Source of the DNA: Gammaproteobacteria bacterium
GTDB taxonomy: Bacteria > Pseudomonadota > Gammaproteobacteria > Steroidobacterales > Rariloculaceae
Direction of reading: 5' to 3'
NCBI GenBank assembly: GCA_022819855.1
Contig: JAJEGN010000014.1
Location: 286,753-350,752, forward strand
DNA: 64,000 bases
The notes under the pieces are model-generated. The model saw nothing but the letters and a program-made list of their open reading frames with translations. It was not told the DNA's origin and ran no database searches. Positions within the stretch are counted from its first letter, which is position 1, and every line of letters starts with the position of its first letter. This document shows positions 26,933 through 36,040 of the stretch, one piece after another. The translations under genes were made by a program, and so were the position numbers.

Positions 26933-28348
26933 TCAGGCGTGCTTGCTCCGCCGCGTACCGGCGAGCACGATCGCGAGCGACAGCACGAACGGCACGACGC
27001 GCTCGAAGACGTCTCCGGGGCCGTCCGGGAACCAGTGCAGGATCACCGTGCCCGCGAATCCGGTGTTTATGGCGAGAAACGTCGCGAGCGAACTCACCTT
27101 GCGTCCGAGCAGCATGAGGATGAGCGGCGGCCCGAAAGCCGAGCCGATCGCATGCCAGGCGAACAGCACGCGCGAGAAAATGGACTCCGGAACCTGCAGC
27201 GCGAGCACGAGCGCAAACAGGGTCAGCACGCCGACGACGATCCTCGATGCGGCGATGGAGCGCGCGCCGCCGCCCGGCAGGTTCCAGTCGTGCGATGCGG
27301 CGGACCCTGCGACGAGGAGCTGGCTGTCGGCCGTCGAGACGACCGCCGACAACACGGCCGTCACGGCCACCGCGCCGATCGCCGTCGGCAGGAATTCGAG
27401 TGCGAAGTCGAGCAGGATCTGCTCGCTGTCGGCGACGGGGCCCAGCGTGAGCAGCCGGGCGGCCCAGCCGAGCACGAGCATGCCGCCGTAGACGATCACG
27501 GCCCAGACGAGCGCCATCGTGCGGGCCCGGGCAAGGGCGGCATCGGACTCGAGCGCCATGAAGCGATTGACGACGTGCGGTTGGCCCGGATAGCCGAGAC
27601 CGATACCGAGCGTGCCGAGCACAAAGAACGCGCCGACGACAAGCGACTGCTCGCCGGTCAGGAGCAGGCTCCCGCTCACGGCCGATTCCGTAAGCGATGC
27701 CCAGACCGGGCTCCAGCCGCCGGCGAGGTAAAGCGCGAACGCCGGCAGGAAGATCGCCGTTGCCCCCATGAAGAGCCCCTGCAGGGCATCGGTGGCGCTG
27801 GCCGCCCAGAATCCGCCGAGGAGCGTGTAGACGAGAACCGTAAGCGCGCCGACGGCAACCGCCGTCCCGGCGCTGATGTCGAGGCTCGCCGAGAATGCGA
27901 GACCCGCGCCCTGAAGCTGCGCCGAGACATAGAACATGAAGGAGATCAGGATGATCACGGCGGCCGACCGAGCGATCCTGCGCGCCCAGACGTCGGAGTG
28001 CCCGGCGATCAGCACCTCCGTCAGCGTGAGCGCGCCTTGCTCCTGGGCGATGCGCTTCAGCCGCGGCGCCACCCAGAGCCAGTTGACGATGAATCCGCCG
28101 ACGGTCGCCGGAAAGATCCACACGGCTTCGAAGCCCCACAGGTACGCCGCGCCGCTGACGCCGAGCAGCGTCCAGGCCGACGACGAGCTTGCCGAGGCGC
28201 TCAGCGCCGCGAGGCCCGGCCCGAGCCGCCGGCCCGCAAGAAAGAAGTCGTCGGTGGACTGCGTCCTGCGCGCGGCCCAGATGCCGAGCGCGAGCATCGC
28301 CGCGCCATAGGCGACGAGGGTCGCGAGGATGATGTCCGCTCGGTCCAT
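26933..28348 (-). CDS. Sodium/solute symporter, PutP-like
   Basis: 471 residues with 12-13 hydrophobic helices. Family motifs are DFFLAGRRLGPGLAALSASASSSSAWTLLG, GLGYPGQPHVVNRFMAL and VLSAVVSTADSQLLVAGSA. These match the sodium:proline/pantothenate symporter branch. The ATG at 28348 lies in the first unit of a 58-bp tandem repeat that carries further ATGs upstream. The substrate is uncertain, proline being the closest family member. Confidence 0.85.
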   Translation of the reverse strand: MDRADIILATLVAYGAAMLALGIWAARRTQSTDDFFLAGRRLGPGLAALSASASSSSAWTLLGVSGAAYLWGFEAVWIFPATVGGFIVNWLWVAPRLKRIAQEQGALTLTEVLIAGHSDVWARRIARSAAVIILISFMFYVSAQLQGAGLAFSASLDISAGTAVAVGALTVLVYTLLGGFWAASATDALQGLFMGATAIFLPAFALYLAGGWSPVWASLTESAVSGSLLLTGEQSLVVGAFFVLGTLGIGLGYPGQPHVVNRFMALESDAALARARTMALVWAVIVYGGMLVLGWAARLLTLGPVADSEQILLDFALEFLPTAIGAVAVTAVLSAVVSTADSQLLVAGSAASHDWNLPGGGARSIAASRIVVGVLTLFALVLALQVPESIFSRVLFAWHAIGSAFGPPLILMLLGRKVSSLATFLAINTGFAGTVILHWFPDGPGDVFERVVPFVLSLAIVLAGTRRSKHA

Positions 28349-28590
28349 GGGCGCGTGCGCTCAGCTATCGAGCTTCACGCCGGCCGCTGGCGAGTCCGTT
28401 CGGTCGATGGGCGCGGGCGCAGCTATCGAGCTTACGGTCGGCCACGGGCGAGTCCGTTGCGTCCATGGGCGCGGGCTCAGCTACCGACCTTCAAGCTGGC
28501 TACTGGCTGGTACTTTCCGTCCATGGGCGCGCTCAGCTATCGAGCTTCACGCCGGCCGCTTGCGGGTCCGTTCGATCCATTGTGTGCCGA
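28334..28590. repeat. About 4.5 tandem copies of a 58-bp unit carrying duplicated start codons
   Basis: Units beginning GTCCG(C/T)TCGGTCCATGGGCGCG start at about 28334, 28394, 28452, 28515 and 28566 (partial). The first contains the true start of the symporter gene. On the minus strand, units 3, 4 and 5 also contain ATG and open 33-, 15- and 15-codon frames (for example MDRTDPQAAGVKLDS). Copies differ by substitutions and small indels. There are no unique spacers, so it is not a CRISPR array. Confidence 0.85.
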
Positions 28591-28591
28591 C

Positions 28592-30508
28592 TCAGTCTTC
28601 CGGTAGCGCAAACACCATGTACTGGCCCGGTCCGGGCTCCGGCAGGTCCAGGTTCTGGCTGAAGAGCCCGTTGCCGCCGACGGCGATCGCGACATACTGC
28701 CGGCCGTCGATGGCGTAGACCGCGGGCACCCCTTCCGACGCCGCGGGCGTATCGAACTCCCAGAGCACCGAGCCGTCCTCGACGGAGCGGGCGCGGAACT
28801 TGCGGTCGGACGAGGTCGCGACGAAGATCAGCCCGCCCGCCGTGACGACGGGCCCGCCGCGCGGCGCCTGGCTGCCCGTGCCCGTGATGCCCTCGGCCGC
28901 GAGCGACATCACGTCGCCGTTCGGGATCTGCCATTCGATCGTGCCTTCGTTGAGGTCGAAGGCCGTCAACTGCGACCAGGGCGGCCCGATTGCCGACAGC
29001 CCGTTGCTCTGCAGCATGAAGTCGATCGGCACGCGATAGGGCACCATCTCCGGATCCCCGCCCGGCACCTCCGGCAGCGGCCGGTCATCGCGCGGCGGCA
29101 GGAGGTTCGCCGTCGTCGGCAGCTCCTTCGAGACGACGTAGAGCTTGCCGTTGATCGGGTCGACCGCCGTGCTGCCCCAGTTCGACCCGCCGTTGTGGCC
29201 GGGCATCATGATCGTGCCCTGCATGCTCGGCGGCGTGTAGAGGCCCTCGTTGCGGTAGGTGCGCAGTTGCTCGCGAATCCGTTCCCGGTCTTCTTCGGGG
29301 ATGTAGGGATTGATGTCCGCTTCGGTGAACGTGAGCCGCGCGAACGGCGGCGGCGCCGTCGGGATCGGCTGGGTCGGCCAGCTCTCTTCGCCCGGCGCAT
29401 CGGTCTGCGGCATGGGCACTTCCTCGATCGGCCACAGCGGCTCGCCCGTGATGCGGTTGAAGACGAAGACGTAGCCCTGCTTGCTCGGCAGCGCCACGGC
29501 CGGGATCTCCACGCCGTCGTGCACGACCGTCAGGAGCTTCGGAGCCGTCGGCAGATCGTAGTCCCAAAGATCATGGTGGATCGTCTGGAAGTGCCAGAGG
29601 CGCTCGCCGGTGCGCGCATTGAGCGCGACGAGGCTGTTGCCGAACAGGTTCGCGCCGTGGCGGTTGCCGCCGTAGAAGTCGTAGCGCGCGGTGCCGGTCG
29701 GAATGTAGATGATCCCGAGTTCCTCATCGATCGTCGACTCGCTCCAGTTGTGCACGCCGCCGTAGTCCGCGGCCGCGCCGTCGGGCCAGGTGTCGGCGCC
29801 GAACTCGCCGGGCCGGGGCACCGTATGGAAGATCCAGACGAGTTCGCCCGTAAGCGCGTCGTAGGCATGGATGTCGGCGGGTGTCGTCGCGTAACCGGCG
29901 CCCGCCGTCGGCAGCGACATGATGACGAGATTCTCGAAAATGCGGCCGGGATTGGCCGTCTGCAGCGGACGGACCTCGCCGTAGGCGCCGCCATACGCAT
30001 CGCGGAGGTCGACGCGGCCGTCCACGCCGAACGAGGTCACGGTCTCGCCCGTGTTCGCGTCGACGCTCGTGAGCTGCCCCGCGTTGAGATAGAAGATGCG
30101 CTTGTCCGAACCGTCCTCGCTGCGCCACATGTTCATGCCGCGGTTGCTGACCGGACCCTCGTGCTCGCGCCGCCAGATCTCCCCGCCCGTCGCCGCGTCG
30201 AGCGCGATCAGCGAGTTGTCGTGCGCGAGCACGTACATCACGCCGTCGACGACGATCGGGTTGAATCGGTAGGCGCCGCGCTCGCCGGTGGGGTAGGTCC
30301 ACACGACCTCGAGTTCGGTCACGTTGTCCCGGTCGATCTGGTCGAGCGAGGAATACTGCGACGAATCCCCGCCGCCGAGGTACTGGTCCCAGGACTCGTA
30401 GTCGAAGGCGTTCTGGGCGAGGGCGCCGGCAGGGGCGAATGCGAGAGCGGCGAGGCCGGTCGGACAGGCCGCGCGTGCCGCGGCCACCATCAAGCGTTTC
30501 GGGGTCAT
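28592..30508 (-). CDS. Periplasmic PQQ-dependent dehydrogenase (no heme domain)
   Basis: 638 residues with a signal peptide. Propeller motifs include FDYESWDQYLGGGDSSQYSSLDQI at the start, NRGMNMW, HHDLWDYDLPTAPKL, GHNGGSNWGSTAVDP and PVVTAGGLIFVATS. This is the glucose/quinate-dehydrogenase-like PQQ family without membrane anchor or cytochrome domain, so it needs an external electron acceptor. ATG 30508 is preferred over 30517 because AGG lies nine bases upstream. The substrate is unknown. Confidence 0.87.
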   Translation of the reverse strand: MTPKRLMVAAARAACPTGLAALAFAPAGALAQNAFDYESWDQYLGGGDSSQYSSLDQIDRDNVTELEVVWTYPTGERGAYRFNPIVVDGVMYVLAHDNSLIALDAATGGEIWRREHEGPVSNRGMNMWRSEDGSDKRIFYLNAGQLTSVDANTGETVTSFGVDGRVDLRDAYGGAYGEVRPLQTANPGRIFENLVIMSLPTAGAGYATTPADIHAYDALTGELVWIFHTVPRPGEFGADTWPDGAAADYGGVHNWSESTIDEELGIIYIPTGTARYDFYGGNRHGANLFGNSLVALNARTGERLWHFQTIHHDLWDYDLPTAPKLLTVVHDGVEIPAVALPSKQGYVFVFNRITGEPLWPIEEVPMPQTDAPGEESWPTQPIPTAPPPFARLTFTEADINPYIPEEDRERIREQLRTYRNEGLYTPPSMQGTIMMPGHNGGSNWGSTAVDPINGKLYVVSKELPTTANLLPPRDDRPLPEVPGGDPEMVPYRVPIDFMLQSNGLSAIGPPWSQLTAFDLNEGTIEWQIPNGDVMSLAAEGITGTGSQAPRGGPVVTAGGLIFVATSSDRKFRARSVEDGSVLWEFDTPAASEGVPAVYAIDGRQYVAIAVGGNGLFSQNLDLPEPGPGQYMVFALPED

Positions 30509-30621
30509 CGTCGTCATCCTGCGTTGGGTTCGGTCTGGGTCAGACGCGGATATTAGCAGCCCATCGCGGGAATCGCGTCGGCCGTCGCCGGACCAACCGC
30601 GTGCAGCGTCCAAAGTGCGAT

Positions 30622-30909
30622 TCAGACCAGCTCCGACCGGTTTCCGCGCTGGTCCCAGATGCGCAGCACCTCGATCCGCTCATCGACGATGCGGTAGATC
30701 ACGGAAAAGGGCGTGCGTTGAATCGCGAACTCACGCACATCGGGAAAATCATCGACGCGGTGTCCGATCAGAGGATTGTCGCGGATAAGCCTGCAAGCCA
30801 AACGATAGTGCTCTGCCGCACGCTTCGCTCCGTGGGGGAATACCCTTTCGTAATAGGCGCGCATCCACAACAGGTCGGGAGCGGTGGATGGCAGGAAAAC
30901 AAGTTTCAC
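30622..30909 (-). CDS. RelE/ParE-family toxin
   Basis: 95 residues with the typical small alpha-beta fold: FLPSTAPDLLWMRAYYERVFP, then LACRLIRDNPLIGHRV and FSVIYRIVDERIEVLRIWDQR. ParE toxins inhibit DNA gyrase; RelE relatives cut mRNA. The LRIWDQRG C-terminus is ParE-like. It starts nine bases after the antitoxin stop. Confidence 0.83.
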   Translation of the reverse strand: MKLVFLPSTAPDLLWMRAYYERVFPHGAKRAAEHYRLACRLIRDNPLIGHRVDDFPDVREFAIQRTPFSVIYRIVDERIEVLRIWDQRGNRSELV

Positions 30910-30918
30910 CGCCAGCCT

Positions 30919-31197
30919 TCAGCGGATACGGACATCCGGCTTCGGTGGCGGACGCTGCGTGTCGGAATCCCAGGAGTCAATCCAGTCGTCCATCGCCTCC
31001 TGAGAGATGAAAGCGCCGTTTCGGGCCTCTTCGACGGCTGTGCGGATGGCAGCGCGCTTTGCCATACGATTCTCGAGCATCGCTTCGATCGCTTTTACGG
31101 CAAGCCAGGATGCGGATCTGTCCTCTCGCCTGGCCTCCCGTTCAAGGTCTTTTTTCAGATCCGCGTCGATACGCAGGCTGAGTCGTTCGGTGGCCAT
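30919..31197 (-). CDS. Antitoxin of the ParDE-type module (ribbon-helix-helix)
   Basis: 92 residues. MATERLSLRIDADLKKDLEREA forms the ribbon and helix of a CopG/ParD-like DNA-binding domain; the C-terminal FISQEAMDDWIDSWD region would bind the toxin. GAGGAG precedes ATG 31197. A short palindrome lies about 30 bases upstream. Confidence 0.8.
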   Translation of the reverse strand: MATERLSLRIDADLKKDLEREARREDRSASWLAVKAIEAMLENRMAKRAAIRTAVEEARNGAFISQEAMDDWIDSWDSDTQRPPPKPDVRIR

Positions 31198-31227
31198 TTC
31201 CCGTCTCCTCGCTGCAGGTGTCAGCTT

Positions 31228-31238
31228 ATGTCCGACAT
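31228..31238 (-). promoter_or_regulatory. Short palindrome upstream of the ParDE module
   Basis: ATGTC-C-GACAT, 31 bases before the antitoxin start, a candidate autoregulatory half-site pair. It is short enough to occur by chance. Confidence 0.35.
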
Positions 31239-31417
31239 GGTATGTCAGCGGGTCTGTTGTAGCCAGTTTCCGTTCGGTTACGCCGAGGCCGTCTGTCAAT
31301 TCCGCGCGCGACTGTGCCATCATAATCGGCCGGTTTGAGGCCGTGTTCGGCCTGTGGCAGTACCTGGCCGCAGCCGCGGTACGGCCGCGGATTCGAAGAA
31401 TGAAGGGGAGAGTCGTC

Positions 31418-32065
31418 ATGTTACGCACCATCGCTGTTCTGGTTTTCTCGCTCGCGTGGCTGGTCGCCTGTGCTCCCGCCGACGACCCGGCGCCGGCAGC
31501 CGGAGATGGCGCGGCGAGTCCCGCACCGGCTGCCGACGCGGCTGCCGCCACCGATGCCGACGACGGCTGGGTGACGCTGTTCGACGGCACGAACCTCGAC
31601 GGCTGGAACCTCGTCGGCGACGCGACCTGGGAACTCGTCAACGACTACGTCGAGGGCAGCGGCGAAGCCGGTTTTCTCGTCACCGACGTCGACTACGACA
31701 ACTTCGAGGTGCAACTGGAGTTCTTCGTCAACGTCGAGGCCAACAGCGGGGTTTTCATCCGTTGTCAGGACCCGGTACTGATCGCCGCCGACAACTGCTA
31801 CGAGGTCAATATTTTCGACACGCGCCCGGACCAGACCTACCGCAGCGGCGGCATCGTCAACTTCGCGGCGCCCGCGACCATCATCAATACGGGCGGCCGC
31901 TGGAACGCCTACGAGATCGTTGCCGACGGGTCGAACCTGCGGGTGACGCTGAACGGCGCGCTCACCGTCGACATCGAAGACGAAACCTACACGACCGGCC
32001 CGATCGCGCTGCAGTACGGTTCGGGCACGGTCATGTTCCGCAACGTGAGGGTGCGCGAACTCTAG
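31418..32065 (+). CDS. DUF1080 (3-keto-disaccharide hydrolase) lipoprotein
   Basis: 215 residues. Lipobox LVAC at about residue 17, then a Pro/Ala linker and the DUF1080 domain: WVTLFDGTNLDGWNLVGDATWE, ANSGVFIRC, CYEVNIFDT, GGRWNAYEIVADGSNLRVTLNG and a terminal IALQYGSGTVMFRNVRVREL. This jelly-roll family hydrolyses 3-keto sugars or binds glycans. GGGGAG lies eight bases before ATG 31418; an upstream ATG at 31400 is less well placed. Confidence 0.82.
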   Translation: MLRTIAVLVFSLAWLVACAPADDPAPAAGDGAASPAPAADAAAATDADDGWVTLFDGTNLDGWNLVGDATWELVNDYVEGSGEAGFLVTDVDYDNFEVQLEFFVNVEANSGVFIRCQDPVLIAADNCYEVNIFDTRPDQTYRSGGIVNFAAPATIINTGGRWNAYEIVADGSNLRVTLNGALTVDIEDETYTTGPIALQYGSGTVMFRNVRVREL

Positions 32066-32148
32066 GGCCGTCGAAGCAGGAGAGCGGAACGCTCGATGCG
32101 CCCGGGCGGCGTTCCGCCCGCCGCGGAGAGCGAAGCACAAGAAACGTC

Positions 32149-32736
32149 ATGGCCGGCAACGAACTCCAACCGGATCCCCAGACGCAGATCGGCGGGTTCC
32201 TGAAGAGCCTGGTCCACGACCCGCGCTCGGTTGGCGCCGTCGCTCCGAGCAGCCCGTCGCTCGGCCGGCTCATGGCTCGCGGCCTGCACGCCGGCGCGCG
32301 CGTCATCGAGGTCGGAGCGGGTACCGGAGCGCTGACGCGGGCAGTCCTCGATGCGGGCGTATCGGAAAGCGACCTGTATCTCGTCGAAAGCGATGAGCGG
32401 TTCGTCGAAATCCTCGAGAGTCGATTCCCCGCCGCCCAAACGGTGCACGGCGACGCGACCTGGCTCGGCCGCCATCTGGACGAACTCACGGGCAGCGTCG
32501 ACTTCGTCATCAGCGGTCTGCCATTGCTGCTCTTTTCCGATGTGAGAAAGCGCCGGCTGCTCACGGCGGCCTTCCGGTTGCTCGGCGAGGGCGGCGCCTT
32601 TCATCAGTTCACCTATGGCGGCGTTTGCCCGGTCGGCAGGCGCGTGCTCGACGGGCTCGGGCTCAGGGCATCGTGTCTCGGCTTCGCGGCCTTGAACATG
32701 CCGCCCGCAGTCGTCTATCGCTTCGAGCGCGGCTGA
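32149..32736 (+). CDS. Class I SAM methyltransferase, phospholipid N-methyltransferase (PmtA)-like
   Basis: 195 residues. FLKSLVHDPRSVGAVAPSSPSLGRLMA is the typical PmtA/KsgA-like N-terminus; VIEVGAGTGALTRAVLDAG is the SAM-binding motif I; DFVISGLPLLLF replaces the usual NLPY/SGLP motif IV. It probably methylates phosphatidylethanolamine, but membership in the small-molecule branch cannot be excluded. It lies 83 bases after the DUF1080 gene. Confidence 0.78.
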   Translation: MAGNELQPDPQTQIGGFLKSLVHDPRSVGAVAPSSPSLGRLMARGLHAGARVIEVGAGTGALTRAVLDAGVSESDLYLVESDERFVEILESRFPAAQTVHGDATWLGRHLDELTGSVDFVISGLPLLLFSDVRKRRLLTAAFRLLGEGGAFHQFTYGGVCPVGRRVLDGLGLRASCLGFAALNMPPAVVYRFERG

Positions 32737-32855
32737 CCCGCCAGCCTCACCGGAGGGGCGTCATGATTGCCGAGACCGGAAAACGACGGCACCATGTTCG
32801 CCTGCGCGTGTAGCGGCGCGGGAGTTCGCGCCATCCTTGCCCGGAGTAGCAGTTC

Positions 32856-34103
32856 ATGATCCGATCGATGCGCATGGCCGTCACGTTGTCGGCCCTCGTC
32901 GCCGCCGCCTGCGGCAGCCCGTCCGCGGACGACACGCCAATCCTGCCGCCCGAGCAGCTTGCGCTGACCGAGAGCACGACCAGCGGCGAACCGAACCTCG
33001 CCGCCGGCATCGGCTCGGGAGCCGTCGCGAGCTGGCTCGACTACGAAAACGACGAGTACGTGCTGCGCTACGCGACGCTCACGGACCGCCAATGGAGCGC
33101 GGAGCGCGACGTCGCCCGAGGCGCGGGCTGGTTCGCGAACTGGGCTGACCTGCCGTCGGTCGTGCCGATCGCGGCGGACACCTGGGCCGCACACTGGCTC
33201 GTGCTGCAGCCGGACAGCTTCGGCGCCTACGACATCTACACGGCGGTTTCCGCCGACGCGGGCGCCACCTGGACCGACCCGGCACTGCTCAACATCGACG
33301 GCACCGAAGCCGAGCACGGCTTCCTGAAGTTCTTCCCGTGGGACGACGCCATCGGCGTGCTCTGGCTCGACGGCAGGAACTACCTGCTCGAGGAGTTGCC
33401 GGCATCCGCCCCGGAGCTGCGCGGCGGCAGCCTGCGCTACGCGCGCCTGAACGCCGCCGGCGAAGTCGTGGAGCGCGGCGCCGTCGACGAACTCGTCTGC
33501 GAATGCTGTGCGCCGGACGCGGCGCTGACCGGCGATGACGGCCTGCTCGTCTCGTACCGCGACCGGACGGAAGAGGAAATCCGCGACATCGTCGTGCGCC
33601 GCTTCGACGGCGAGCGCTGGCAGGATCCGGTCGTACTGGGTCCGGACAACTGGCGCATCGAGGGCTGTCCGATCAACGGCGCCTCGATGGACACGGCCGG
33701 CGACGACGTGGTCGTCGCCTGGTTCACCGGCGCCGGCGACGTGCCGCGCGTCCGGCTCGCGCGATCCGCCGACGGCGGGGCGAGCTTCGGCGCGGCCATC
33801 GACGTCGACACGGTTGGCTCCTTCGGCCAGGTGGACGTCGTGCTCACGGACACCGGCGCAGCGGTCGTGAGCTGGTGGCGGCGCGGCGAAACCGACGGCA
33901 CGGCGCTCGTCGCCCGGAGCGTTGCCGCCGACGGCGCGTTTGGCCCGATCGTGACCGTCGCCGAGAGCGAATATTCCCAGCCCCTCGACGTGCCGAAGAT
34001 GGTCCGCGCGGGCGACGGGCTCGTATTCGTCTGGACGGACCTCGTCGAGGACGGCGGCGTGCGCAGCGTCTACGCCGATCTGAGGTTACTGGCCGGTCCC
34101 TGA
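32856..34103 (+). CDS. Sialidase-like (BNR-repeat) lipoprotein
   Basis: 415 residues. The lipobox VAAAC is near residue 19. Repeated Asp-box-like elements (VSADAGATW, RSADGGASF) mark a six-bladed sialidase-fold propeller; CECCAPDAAL is an unusual cysteine cluster near residue 217 that may bind metal or form disulfides. The usual sialidase Arg triad cannot be assigned by eye, so binding rather than hydrolysis is possible. Confidence 0.68.
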   Translation: MIRSMRMAVTLSALVAAACGSPSADDTPILPPEQLALTESTTSGEPNLAAGIGSGAVASWLDYENDEYVLRYATLTDRQWSAERDVARGAGWFANWADLPSVVPIAADTWAAHWLVLQPDSFGAYDIYTAVSADAGATWTDPALLNIDGTEAEHGFLKFFPWDDAIGVLWLDGRNYLLEELPASAPELRGGSLRYARLNAAGEVVERGAVDELVCECCAPDAALTGDDGLLVSYRDRTEEEIRDIVVRRFDGERWQDPVVLGPDNWRIEGCPINGASMDTAGDDVVVAWFTGAGDVPRVRLARSADGGASFGAAIDVDTVGSFGQVDVVLTDTGAAVVSWWRRGETDGTALVARSVAADGAFGPIVTVAESEYSQPLDVPKMVRAGDGLVFVWTDLVEDGGVRSVYADLRLLAGP

Positions 34104-34122
34104 TAAGCGTCTCGCCGACCCC

Positions 34123-34959
34123 TTAGAAAAACGCGAATACGCGCGCCTCGATGCTCTCCCGCGGCGGCGCCTCGGCCGGCGCGGCCGGGTTCGCGAACGC
34201 CGCGTGCGGAGCGAACCTGCAGCGCCCGTTGGCGCCCGAGTCGTGCGTCTTGATCAGCAATACCTCGTCGGGGTCGAGTTGCGGGTAATAGAACCAGCGG
34301 TGCGATTCGCTGAACGTGATCCGGCAGATTTCGCCGATCCGGTCAACGCCCCGGCGCTCGACGACGATCACGTCCTTTTCCGCGACAGTGCTGCCGTCGC
34401 AAAGCGCGACCGGCGAGCGGTAGACGGGGCCTGCGGACGAGCGCCAGACGTTGACGATCGCGAACCGTCGCTTCAGGAGTTCGTCGGCTTCGTCGGGCAG
34501 GATGTCTCGCAGCCTCTGCATCGCCGAACGGCTCGTGTAATCGTTGTGGACCAGCGCCGCCGGCCCGCGGACCGTCTGCTTTTCCTGTACGCCCGCGTCG
34601 TCGGAGCGGCGCGTGTAGTCGAAGACGACGGCGCGCCCGGCGCCGGTCCGCTCGAGGACCAGCGCCTCGACTTCCGCCGTGTACACGGCGTCGATCTCGG
34701 CATCGTCGTAGAAATCGCCGACCGCCGTTGCGTGCCGGGCGAGCGCGAACCCCTCGCGGTCGAGCGAGCACGGCTCCGGGCGGAGCCGCGCGTTGCGCAC
34801 GACGACGGTGTGGTGCGCCGGCGTTCCCGTATCGCGCTCGCTGCGTCCGCCGGCCACGGACGGGTAGTTCACGGGCGTGACGCCCGTGTCGAGGAGGTAG
34901 GTCAGCTCCGCCTCGACGAACGGTAGTTCGAGTTCGTTTGCCGCGTTTGAGTCATCCAC
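34123..34959 (-). CDS. CmcJ/NvfI-like oxidoreductase (GA4 desaturase/AsaB family)
   Basis: 278 residues. AALVHNDYTSRSAMQRLRDILP, FAIVNVWRSSAGPVYRSPVALCD and FYYPQLDPDEVLLIKTHDS, followed by APHAAFANP, are hallmarks of this family, which includes a 7-alpha-cephem methoxylase subunit and fungal secondary-metabolite enzymes. Conserved His/Asp pairs (HND, HDS) suggest a non-heme iron site. The chemistry in this organism is unknown. Confidence 0.75.
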   Translation of the reverse strand: MDDSNAANELELPFVEAELTYLLDTGVTPVNYPSVAGGRSERDTGTPAHHTVVVRNARLRPEPCSLDREGFALARHATAVGDFYDDAEIDAVYTAEVEALVLERTGAGRAVVFDYTRRSDDAGVQEKQTVRGPAALVHNDYTSRSAMQRLRDILPDEADELLKRRFAIVNVWRSSAGPVYRSPVALCDGSTVAEKDVIVVERRGVDRIGEICRITFSESHRWFYYPQLDPDEVLLIKTHDSGANGRCRFAPHAAFANPAAPAEAPPRESIEARVFAFF

Positions 34960-35045
34960 GGCGAGAGACTACCAGCGAGCCGCTCTGATGCATAACAATA
35001 CGCGCGGGCCGCCGGGGCGCGGGATGCCGGCTGGCGGATGCCGGC

Positions 35046-35135
35046 CGCCGGATGCCGGTTCGCCGGACACCGGTTCGCCGGATACGGGTTCGCCGGATGC
35101 GGGTTCGCCGGATGCGGGTTCGCCGGACACCGGCC
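35046..35135. repeat. Six tandem 15-bp repeats just upstream of the TauE start
   Basis: The unit CGCCGGATGCGGGTT, with small variations, runs six times without gaps and ends 21 bases before the TTG start. It keeps a reading frame open upstream as Arg-rich pentapeptides, which makes automatic gene calls start too early. Confidence 0.88.
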
Positions 35136-35156
35136 GCCGTCGCGGGAGATACGCCG

Positions 35157-35909
35157 TTGCCTTTCACGTTTGAAGAACTGTCGATCATCCTGGGCGCGCT
35201 CGCGCTCGGCGGGCTCGTCAAGGGCGTCACCGGAATGGGCCTGCCGCTCGTGACGATCCCGGTGCTGGCGGAGTTCCTCGGCGTCGAACGGGCTGTGCTC
35301 ACGATGCTCATTCCCTCGTTCGTGCTCAACGTCTACCAGGTCTGGAGGCACCGCGATGCGAACGCGGAGCTGCCGGAACTGCCGCGCTTCCTGATTGCCG
35401 GCGTCCCGGGCGCCGTCGTCGGAGCGACGGTGCTCTACCTCGCGAGCGAGCGCTTCCTGACGGCGATGCTCGGCATCTGGCTCATGAGCTACGTGCTGCT
35501 CAGGCTCGCGCGTCCGGAGTTCTCGCTCACACTCGCAAGCCGCATGCGCTGGTCGGCGCTCGTCGGCGCCGGGGCCGGCGCCCTGCAGGCCGCAACCGGC
35601 ATCGCCGCGCCGATCGTCGCGCCCTATGTCGACTCGCTCGGCCTGCGCCCGAACGCCTATGTCTTTGCCGTGGCCGCGGCGTTCGGCGCGTTCGCGGGCT
35701 TTCACCTGCTTATCGTGGTCGTGTCGAGCCTGTACACGGTCGAACTCCTCACGCAAGGCGTGCTCGCCGTGTTTCCGGCAGCGGCCTTCATACCGGTCGG
35801 CATGCGGGTGCGCCGTTTCGTGACCCGACGCACCTTCGACCTGCTCATTCGGCTCACGCTCGCCGTGATGTCGATGCGCCTGATCTACGTCGCTTCGTTC
35901 GGCGCCTGA
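35157..35909 (+). CDS. TauE/SafE-family anion permease
   Basis: 250 residues with about eight helices. ALALGGLVKGVTGMGLPLVTIPVLA is the first TauE repeat and LVGAGAGALQAATGIAAPIVAPY the second, in the inverted duplicated topology of the family. The start is set at TTG 35157 because GGGAG lies nine bases upstream and the normal N-terminus FEELSIILGAL follows; the upstream in-frame extension is 15-bp repeat sequence. Export of sulfite or sulfonate-type anions is the family role. Confidence 0.82.
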   Translation: MPFTFEELSIILGALALGGLVKGVTGMGLPLVTIPVLAEFLGVERAVLTMLIPSFVLNVYQVWRHRDANAELPELPRFLIAGVPGAVVGATVLYLASERFLTAMLGIWLMSYVLLRLARPEFSLTLASRMRWSALVGAGAGALQAATGIAAPIVAPYVDSLGLRPNAYVFAVAAAFGAFAGFHLLIVVVSSLYTVELLTQGVLAVFPAAAFIPVGMRVRRFVTRRTFDLLIRLTLAVMSMRLIYVASFGA

Positions 35910-35980
35910 CGGACCGGCGACCGGACGAGCGGATGACCTGACGGCTGGCCGGATCGCGGCCGGATTGCGACCGGATCGCG

Positions 35981-36009
35981 TTGACATGCCTTGACGCTCA
36001 AGGTAACTT
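35981..36009 (+). promoter_or_regulatory. Promoter and dyad operator of the padR-like gene
   Basis: TTGACA (35981-35986), a 17-base spacer and TAACTT (36004-36009) form a promoter-like pair 32 bases before the start. The spacer contains the perfect dyad CCTTGA-CGC-TCAAGG (35989-36003), a good candidate for repressor binding between the two boxes. Confidence 0.6.
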
Positions 36010-36040
36010 CCGGGACATTGCCGTTCTTCGATGGTGACCC

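Noticed and set aside
28334..28590. Possible CRISPR array
   Set aside because: Units are contiguous and mutually degenerate with no unique spacers, and no cas genes are near. The same applies to 40019-40203.
35052..35156. N-terminal extension of TauE starting at ATG 35052
   Set aside because: It consists only of 15-bp repeat units encoding Arg-rich pentapeptides; the TTG at 35157 has a good ribosome binding site and gives the normal family N-terminus.
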